Positions 39,061 to 43,981 of a DNA stretch of 43,981 nucleotides are shown piece after piece (the stretch's first letter is position 1; the number at the start of each line of letters is the position of its first letter). The DNA lies in the IMG/VR virus record IMGVR_UViG_3300027851_000051, positions 1-43,981 of that record, one strand, 5' to 3'. The notes below the pieces were generated by a model. It saw only the letters and a list, made by a program, of their open reading frames with translations. It had not been told where the DNA came from and searched no databases. The position numbers and the translations under genes were made by a program. Source of the DNA: a virus.

Positions 39061-41373
39061 TTAGATTTCGAACGCCGACGGTCTTTCAATCGCGTATGCA
39101 ACCGACGCCGAACCGTATTCTTTCGACATGACCGCCCGCGACATTTCGGCAAGGTCGCCGCGTTCGGTCAAGGTCTTCAACGCCCGCTTAATCGCTTGGG
39201 TCGCCCCTTGCCTGTCTTTTCGGAAAACCGCGACGGCGGCAAGCTTCCTATGCAAGAAGCTATAAGGAACAATGCGGGCCGAATGAAGGTTCGACGCCCC
39301 GTCGCCGGAATACTTCGCGACTTCGGGCCAAGGCGAAACAACGTAAGATTTAACAGCCTTCATAAGCGCGGCAAGTTGCTTCTGTTCTTCGTTGTCGATA
39401 CCGATTTCGCCAGCGTCGAACCGTTTCAACAGGTTTACCGCGTCTTCGTTGACAATCTTACGCGCCCATTCGCCGATTTCTTCGGTTATCATTGGCGCGT
39501 AAGGGTTGCAGCCGACGGCGACAATCGCCGCAAGCTTCATTGCCTTAACGTGACAACGCGACCAAACTTGACGAACAATGTCGCGGTCGGCGGCGTTTTC
39601 TTTCGCCGTGCAACGGATTTCGTATTGATCCATTGACGCTTGCGCTTCGGGGGTAAAGCCCACATTCTGCGCCATGCTTTGACTGTTCAAGCCTTGGCAA
39701 ATGGCGAACAAGCTTGCCAGCCGTTCGACCATATCGGGCGACGGAATGACGTTCGCATGATTGCGGTTAAGTTCGGGCTTTTTGCCGTGATACTCGATAA
39801 TCGTAAAGCGCGGAAGCAAGCCTTCCGACAACAAGCCTTCGTGCAAGCCTTCGTAAAACTTTTCGGGCGTGCTTTCGCCAAGCAAGGAAAAACCGGGGGC
39901 CGGAAATTCGGGCGTGTTCTTGTCGCGGTCGGAATAGATAGACGGGCGAAGCATGTTGCCTTGACCCGACTTGTTGTAAAGGTCAAGAATAAGCTTTCGC
40001 AGTTCGATAAGATGCGGGGGCGCGTTGTGCGAACCTAGTTGTTGCAGATACAAGCCAAATTCGCCGACAATTGAAACGAACGACTTCGGCCCTTTCGACA
40101 TGTATTTGATAAGCGCAGGCGAAGAAGCAATCGACCCCGGCCCCATAAATTCGTTAGCGGTCGGAACAGTCTTGATTACGGCGTTTACAAGCTTGTCGAT
40201 ACCCCGCGCCATTGCTTCTTTACCAACGCCAGTTGGCGCAAGAAGAAGTAAGTATTGATTAAGCCCGGTTGCCGACACGTTGAACGCCCGCCCCGTAATA
40301 CCCGCGACGAAGCCAAGCGCCCCGGCAATGGCGACTTCGGGAATTTGGCGCGGGGCTTGGGCGTAAATGAAGCGGGCAATTTCGCCGACAAGACCGGGCG
40401 GCACGGGGTAACGTTCGCTTGAAATCGTTACGTCGTCGCCCACAACTATCTTTGCGACAGGCTGATTTTGCGACTGTTCTTCGACGTGTTTTCGGGCTGC
40501 AATCGCGGCTTCGATTTGATTTCGCAAACCGTCAATGTCAACCGGGGGCAAGATACGGTCGAAGCATTTGTTTAACATGTAATTTATGTAATCGTCGCGC
40601 TTCGCCTTGTCGCGCTTCCCAAGTTCCGACAGGCGGAACATTCGCACGATTTGCGCCCGGTTTTGCGTATAGAACGCCAGAATATCGACAAGGGCAAAAT
40701 CAGCTTCGGATTGCGACGAATACATTCCTTCCCAACGCCCGGCCCAAAGTTCGCCGAACTTGTCGCCGTTCGCAGCGCGAAACGCCCGGTTGTAAACTTC
40801 TTCGTCGGTTTCGGTCGGTTCTTCAAGTCCTGCAAAGTAAGCCGTCGCAGCTTTCCCTTTGCCCAATTGTTCGAACAAGCTTGTCGCTAGTTCTTGCTGC
40901 GCCAAGACCGGGCCGGGGCGATAAACATTACCCGTCATTGTCATGTAACGCGCCGACGAATAGATTTCGATTTTGCCCCGGCGTCGGCCTGTCGGAATGT
41001 CAGCTTTCATAATGATATGCAGCCCTTTGCCCGACGGCGAAAGTTCGGCGTATCCTTGGCTTTCGTTGAAGATTACTTGTTGTTGCGCGAACGCTGCGGC
41101 GTCGCCTTCGGTATCGTCAAGGTCGGCAAACGCGAACGGGTCGCCCTTGGTCAATACGAAGCCCGCGCCCGCATACCATCCGGTTTGCAGAACGGCGAAC
41201 ACTTCTTCAAACGTGCCCCAAGTCGTCGGGTCGGTTACGGAAGCAAGGCGACCGCTTCGGGCGCAGTAAGGAACCTTCGTCGGCTTCTTCGCTTCAAGGT
41301 CTTCATACCGCCAAACAATCCATTGGGGCCAAAGCTTCATTTCGTCGGGAACGTTGTTAAGTTCTTCAAACAT
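39061..41373 (-). CDS. Primase-helicase, PrimPol-like N-terminus and DUF3987-like ATPase
   Basis: The 770-residue reading starts at ATG 41373, 8 bases inside the end of the GIY-YIG gene. The N-terminal part has Trp-x-x-Trp-Arg, Lys-Val-Pro-Tyr, Thr-Asp-Pro-x-Thr-Trp and Phe-Ala-Phe-Ala-Asp-Leu-Asp (about 81-87). Glu-Leu-Ser-Pro-Ser-Gly-Lys-Gly-Leu-His (about 115-124) follows, the NrS-1/PrimPol-like primase pattern. The second half has Pro-Thr-Gly-Val-Gly-Lys-Glu (about 373-379), a Walker A without the usual Ser/Thr, and later Leu-Gly-Glu-Ser-Thr-Pro, typical of DUF3987 phage proteins. It should prime and unwind DNA for the encoded polymerase. Confidence 0.85.
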   Translation of the reverse strand: MFEELNNVPDEMKLWPQWIVWRYEDLEAKKPTKVPYCARSGRLASVTDPTTWGTFEEVFAVLQTGWYAGAGFVLTKGDPFAFADLDDTEGDAAAFAQQQVIFNESQGYAELSPSGKGLHIIMKADIPTGRRRGKIEIYSSARYMTMTGNVYRPGPVLAQQELATSLFEQLGKGKAATAYFAGLEEPTETDEEVYNRAFRAANGDKFGELWAGRWEGMYSSQSEADFALVDILAFYTQNRAQIVRMFRLSELGKRDKAKRDDYINYMLNKCFDRILPPVDIDGLRNQIEAAIAARKHVEEQSQNQPVAKIVVGDDVTISSERYPVPPGLVGEIARFIYAQAPRQIPEVAIAGALGFVAGITGRAFNVSATGLNQYLLLLAPTGVGKEAMARGIDKLVNAVIKTVPTANEFMGPGSIASSPALIKYMSKGPKSFVSIVGEFGLYLQQLGSHNAPPHLIELRKLILDLYNKSGQGNMLRPSIYSDRDKNTPEFPAPGFSLLGESTPEKFYEGLHEGLLSEGLLPRFTIIEYHGKKPELNRNHANVIPSPDMVERLASLFAICQGLNSQSMAQNVGFTPEAQASMDQYEIRCTAKENAADRDIVRQVWSRCHVKAMKLAAIVAVGCNPYAPMITEEIGEWARKIVNEDAVNLLKRFDAGEIGIDNEEQKQLAALMKAVKSYVVSPWPEVAKYSGDGASNLHSARIVPYSFLHRKLAAVAVFRKDRQGATQAIKRALKTLTERGDLAEMSRAVMSKEYGSASVAYAIERPSAFEI

Positions 41374-41872
41374 CAAGCTTCTTCCCCGACAGGTATTCGT
41401 AAAGCGTTTCGACGCTGCAAACGCCGGGGTTTGACGTTTTACCCGTTGAAAACGTGCTGATAAACCCAAGCCCTAGCCCGGTTTCATCCGCGATTTGTGT
41501 TAAGGTCAAAGTTCGCCGACGACTGTTCAAAAGCTGCAACGTCACGTCGCGAAGCTTCGACCCCTGCGCGTCGGTATGCCGCGCCGTCGCAGGCGTCTTC
41601 CCCCGCTTGGCGTATGTATTCAACAAGGGCCTAAGCTTGTAAACAGCTTCGTTTTCGCGGTCGGAAAGCTGCGCTTCGGTCACGGGCGCAAAGTCAATGT
41701 GGGTTGCGTTGTTTGCGGCGAAGTCGGCCTTTTTGTTATGTTTGACGACCCGACGCCGAACGTTCTTCGAACTACCAACATATAGACATGTTGCGCCAGA
41801 ATACACAATATATAGCCCCGACGCGGCGGGAAGCTGATTTTCGTCGCCGTAACGAACTGTAAACTTTGACAT
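41366..41872 (-). CDS. GIY-YIG nuclease domain fused to helix-turn-helix domain
   Basis: The 168-residue product has the GIY-YIG order: Gly-Leu-Tyr-Ile-Val-Tyr (19-24), Leu-Tyr-Val-Gly-Ser-Ser (30-35), Arg-Arg-Val-x-x-His (about 40-45), Glu (about 74) and Asn (about 85) in the following helix. The C-terminal 60 residues read as an XRE-like helix-turn-helix: Leu-Thr-Gln-Ile-Ala-Asp-Glu-Thr-Gly-Leu-Gly-Leu-Gly-Phe-Ile-Ser. It lies at the head of the leftward primase unit, divergent from the replication operon, where phage regulators usually sit. It could cut DNA, repress its own region, or both. Confidence 0.78.
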   Translation of the reverse strand: MSKFTVRYGDENQLPAASGLYIVYSGATCLYVGSSKNVRRRVVKHNKKADFAANNATHIDFAPVTEAQLSDRENEAVYKLRPLLNTYAKRGKTPATARHTDAQGSKLRDVTLQLLNSRRRTLTLTQIADETGLGLGFISTFSTGKTSNPGVCSVETLYEYLSGKKLDV

Positions 41873-41902
41873 TTCTTTGACCGCCCCTTAAACTTGCCTT
41901 CG

Positions 41903-41930
41903 GTTATAGCGGCAAAAAAAATTTGCACAA
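41903..41930 (-). promoter_or_regulatory. Possible leftward promoter and operator
   Basis: Read leftward, TTGTGC (41930-41925), a 16-base spacer and TATAAC (41908-41903) precede the GIY-YIG/HTH gene. GCAAA (41912-41916) and TTTGC (41922-41926) form an inverted repeat within the spacer that could be an operator. Confidence 0.45.
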
Positions 41931-41943
41931 CAAAAAAATTCGT

Positions 41944-41972
41944 TTGACAACCCCTTTTGCCGCCCCTATGTT
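41944..41972 (+). promoter_or_regulatory. Rightward sigma70-type promoter of the replication operon
   Basis: Consensus TTGACA (41944-41949), a 17-base spacer and TATGTT (41967-41972). The same form as the leftward accessory promoters. A GTTCGAAC palindrome (41970-41977) overlaps the -10 and could bind a regulator. Confidence 0.82.
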
Positions 41973-42014
41973 CGAACTTGTGAACAGCAACCCAAGCCGA
42001 AAGGAACTAACGAA

Positions 42015-42527
42015 ATGCGAAGCTTTACTAGCCCGACGACGGGCGAAGTTGTCGAAATGACCGACGCGCAATTTGCGGCATTTCACGACGAAACGCTTGC
42101 CAAATGGGAAGCGTCGAAAACCGCGCTTGACGCCGCCAAAGAAGCCGAAATGACGCTTCGCAAGCTTTACGTCGCGTTGGCTTCCGACCCGACGAAACAA
42201 AAGGGAACGGAAAACATCGCCTTGAACAACGGTTACAAGGCAAAGGTCGTCAAGAAAATCAATTACGGCTTCGTCAAAGGGCCGGATGAAAAGACCGATT
42301 GGGAAGCCGTCATGTCGGCCCAAGACGAAATTGAAGCAACGGGCAACGAAGGCGCGTTTATCGCCGAACGCCTGTTCAAATGGGAAGCGACGCTTTCCGT
42401 TTCGGAATACAACAAGCTTGACGTTTCGAACCCGACGCAAGCGAAAATCAAGCAAATCGCCGACCGCGTGATTGTCACGACGGAAGGGGCACCGACGCTT
42501 GAAATCATCGCGCCGAAATCCCGGTAA
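42015..42527 (+). CDS. Unknown 170-residue protein, first gene of the replication operon
   Basis: AAAGGAAC precedes the ATG. The product is helical, with Thr-Gly-Glu-Val-Val-Glu-Met-Thr near its start, a Lys/Ala/Glu-rich helix (about 30-55), then a Gly-Tyr-Lys-Ala-Lys-Val-Val-Lys-Lys-Ile-Asn-Tyr strand and a Lys-Trp-Glu-Ala-Thr-Leu-Ser-Val-Ser-Glu-Tyr-Asn segment. Proteins of this form are often encoded just before the RecA/AAA-like ATPase of phage replication operons. Role unknown, and I do not assign a family with confidence. Confidence 0.72.
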   Translation: MRSFTSPTTGEVVEMTDAQFAAFHDETLAKWEASKTALDAAKEAEMTLRKLYVALASDPTKQKGTENIALNNGYKAKVVKKINYGFVKGPDEKTDWEAVMSAQDEIEATGNEGAFIAERLFKWEATLSVSEYNKLDVSNPTQAKIKQIADRVIVTTEGAPTLEIIAPKSR

Positions 42528-42530
42528 TAA

Positions 42531-42582
42531 GCCGGGGCCGTGCCGCAGCACGTTAAGCCGGGAAACTGCGGATAACCCCGGC
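42531..42582 (+). promoter_or_regulatory. Structured RNA element between the first two replication genes
   Basis: GCCGGGG (42531-42537) and CCCCGGC (42576-42582) can form an outer stem. Inside it, CGTGC-CGCA-GCACG (42539-42552) forms a tight hairpin, and CCG/CGG near 42558-42570 can form another. This may be a branched structure affecting mRNA stability or the balance of expression. No T run follows, so simple termination is unlikely. Confidence 0.45.
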
Positions 42583-42604
42583 ACAATTCAGGAAAGCCCA
42601 CAAC

Positions 42605-43288
42605 ATGCAAATGCGCGACCTTAAACCCGCTTCCGAACTTGCCCGAAAATTTGGCGTCAAATGCCTTATGTTCGGCGGGCCGGGGTCGGGCAAGACGCCG
42701 TTGATTTTGACGGCCCCGCGCCCCGTTCTTTGCGTCGTTGAACCGGGCATGTTGTCAATGCGACAGGCGACGAACATTCCGGCGTTTGAAGCTTACACGC
42801 CCGAACGTATCGAAGAATTTTTCGATTGGGCGTTTCGCAGCAACGAAGCCCGCAACTTCGATACGTTCGGCTTCGATAGTATTTCGCAAGTCGCCGAAAT
42901 CGTTCTAACCCAAGAACTGAAACGCAACAAAGACGGTCGCAAGGCTTACGGCGAAATGTCGCGTCGCGTTATGGATTGGGTCAACGGCTTGTATTTCTTG
43001 CCGAACAAGCATGTTTACTTGATTGCGAAACAAGCTTCGGTTGACGAAGGCGGGGTTGTTCGGCGGAAGCCGTATTTCCCCGGCCAAGACTTGAACGTTA
43101 AGGTTCCGCACCTTTACGACGAAATCTTGCATATCGGGCCGACGAACGTTCCCGGTATTCAGGGAACCCAAACCGCAATTCGAACGAAAGAAGCGTTCGA
43201 CATTATGGCGCGGGATAGAAGCGGCAAGCTTGCCGAACTTGAACCCCCGCACCTTGGCAACTTGTTCGCCAAGTGTATGCAAGACTAA
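42605..43288 (+). CDS. RecA/AAA-like ATPase
   Basis: The 227-residue product has Walker A Gly-Gly-Pro-Gly-Ser-Gly-Lys-Thr (24-31) and a Phe-Asp-Ser-Ile-Ser-Gln Walker B-like strand (about 90-95). It is a phage AAA_24-type NTPase often found with DUF669-type ssDNA-binding proteins in one operon, suggesting a recombinase or helicase-loader role. AGGAAA precedes the ATG, with a GCCCACAA octamer (42596-42603) in the gap. Confidence 0.82.
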   Translation: MQMRDLKPASELARKFGVKCLMFGGPGSGKTPLILTAPRPVLCVVEPGMLSMRQATNIPAFEAYTPERIEEFFDWAFRSNEARNFDTFGFDSISQVAEIVLTQELKRNKDGRKAYGEMSRRVMDWVNGLYFLPNKHVYLIAKQASVDEGGVVRRKPYFPGQDLNVKVPHLYDEILHIGPTNVPGIQGTQTAIRTKEAFDIMARDRSGKLAELEPPHLGNLFAKCMQD

Positions 43289-43307
43289 ACGCCAGAAAGG
43301 AAACCAA

Positions 43308-43981
43308 ATGGCCCAACTTATCCAACCGTTCAACGCGAACAATTACGACCCGACGCAAGGCGTCGGCGGTCTTCCCATCGGGAAACATCCTGTCGTTATC
43401 CAATCGTCGGACGTGAAAGCGACCAAGGCGAACGACGGCGGGTATCTGCAACTTGACCTTCTGATTATCGACGGCCCCCAAAAGGGCACGGTCGGCGCGT
43501 ATCGGATCAACCTTTACAATGCGTCGCAACAAGCCGTCGATATTGCAAACCGCCAAATGTCGGCGATTTCGCACGTTACCGGGGTCTTTATGATCCAAGA
43601 CACGGCGCAGCTTCACAATATCCCGTTTATTGTCGAAGTCGGGCCGCAGAAGAACGACCCGCAATATACCGAAGTCAAAAAGGTGTATGACATTCACGGG
43701 AACGAACCGGGCAAAGCCCCCGCAGGCGGCGGCGCAGCGCAGCCCCAAGGGCACGGCGGCGGCTTCGGCGGGCAACCCCAAGGCGGGCAACAGCAACAGC
43801 CCCCGGCGGGCCAATGGGGCGGCGCAGCGCAGCAACAGCAACCCCCGGCGCAGGGCGGCGGCTGGCAACCCCCGGCGGGTCAACAGCCCGACCCGAACGC
43901 GGGCCAAGCGCAGCCCCCGGCCAACGGCGGCGGGCAATGGGGCGGTCAACCGCAACCGCCGCAGGGCGGCGGGTTCCAGCC
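43308..43981 (+). CDS. DUF669-type ssDNA-binding-like protein, N-terminal part (partial)
   Basis: AAAGGAAACCAA precedes the ATG. The first about 130 residues have Gly-Leu-Pro-x-Gly-Lys-His-Pro-Val, Tyr-Leu-Gln-Leu-Asp-Leu-Leu-Ile-Ile-Asp-Gly and an Asn-Leu-Tyr-Asn segment, the pattern of DUF669 phage proteins, which often accompany AAA_24 ATPases and are thought to bind ssDNA. From about residue 135 it is a Gly/Gln/Pro/Ala-rich tail with Trp, running off the window. The tail continues at 1-116 when agcc is merged. Disordered tails of this type occur in ssDNA-binding proteins. Confidence 0.85.
   Translation, partial: MAQLIQPFNANNYDPTQGVGGLPIGKHPVVIQSSDVKATKANDGGYLQLDLLIIDGPQKGTVGAYRINLYNASQQAVDIANRQMSAISHVTGVFMIQDTAQLHNIPFIVEVGPQKNDPQYTEVKKVYDIHGNEPGKAPAGGGAAQPQGHGGGFGGQPQGGQQQQPPAGQWGGAAQQQQPPAQGGGWQPPAGQQPDPNAGQAQPPANGGGQWGGQPQPPQGGGFQ
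43717..43981 (+). repeat. Low-complexity GC-rich coding repeats at the window end
   Basis: Imperfect units encoding Gly-Gly-Gly-Trp/Phe-Gln-Pro and Gln-Pro-Pro-Ala-Gly-Gln recur here and continue at 1-113. Such repeats commonly break or shorten assemblies, so the true length of this tail is uncertain. Confidence 0.8.

Noticed and set aside
1-43981. 4-base agcc at both ends as a terminal repeat
   Set aside because: Four bases are too few for a direct terminal repeat, and they fall in low-complexity coding sequence. An assembly break is simpler.
1-43981. CRISPR arrays, tRNA genes, integrase, transposase or methyltransferase
   Set aside because: I found no regular spaced repeats, no cloverleaf with the T-loop motif, and no motifs of these enzymes in any supported gene.

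Overview
The window is essentially the whole genome of a tailed double-stranded DNA phage with siphovirus gene content (tape measure, major tail protein, tail-tip proteins, no contractile sheath). A spanin pair with an outer-membrane lipoprotein points to a Gram-negative host. I see no integrase, excisionase, transposase, tRNA gene, CRISPR array or DNA methyltransferase. Both ends of the window lie inside the same low-complexity Gly/Gln/Pro coding stretch. The reading frame closes exactly if the last and first four bases (agcc) are merged, so the map is very probably circular or circularly permuted, about 43,977 bp.

Layout. (1) A rightward replication block runs from a strong promoter at 41.95 kb through the window ends to 6.5 kb: a small leader gene, a RecA/AAA-like ATPase, a DUF669-type protein, a zinc-finger protein, a Cas4/RecB-like PD-(D/E)XK nuclease, an SF2 helicase, a sliding-clamp-like protein and a family B-like DNA polymerase. 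(2) Convergent with it, with no gap between stop codons, is the leftward virion and lysis block, 30.0 to 6.5 kb. In transcription order it holds holin-like, M15 endolysin, overlapping i-/o-spanins, small and large terminase, portal (DUF4055-like), Mu gpF-like head protein, scaffold, major capsid, head-tail connectors, tail terminator, major tail protein, tail chaperones joined by a -1 frameshift, tape measure and tail-tip proteins. (3) From 30.2 to 39.0 kb lie many short leftward genes in several transcription units, most with a near-consensus sigma70 promoter. They include two MazG-like proteins, a VRR-NUC nuclease, a zinc-ribbon/HTH protein and many unknowns. (4) At 39.1-41.9 kb, leftward, are a primase-helicase and a GIY-YIG/HTH fusion, divergent from the replication block.

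The most striking signal is not a gene. The trinucleotide GAG and its complement CTC are almost absent from the whole genome on both strands: about 16 seen by eye where roughly 1,500 would be expected. This holds in coding, intergenic and ribosome-binding sequence, and Glu is essentially always GAA. A second genome-wide signal is the octamer GCCCACAA, seen 19 times where one or two are expected, spread fairly evenly and read in different frames. GANTC sites also appear depleted. Other notable points are a canonical GGGAAAC slippery heptamer in the tail chaperone genes, a von Willebrand A domain inside a tail protein, a repeat module shared by a tail protein and a head-region protein, promoters whose -35 box sits in the loop of a perfect inverted repeat, and an AT-rich iteron-like region at 35.6-35.9 kb that may be the origin.

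All assignments come from reading motifs and gene order by eye; no database or program was run.
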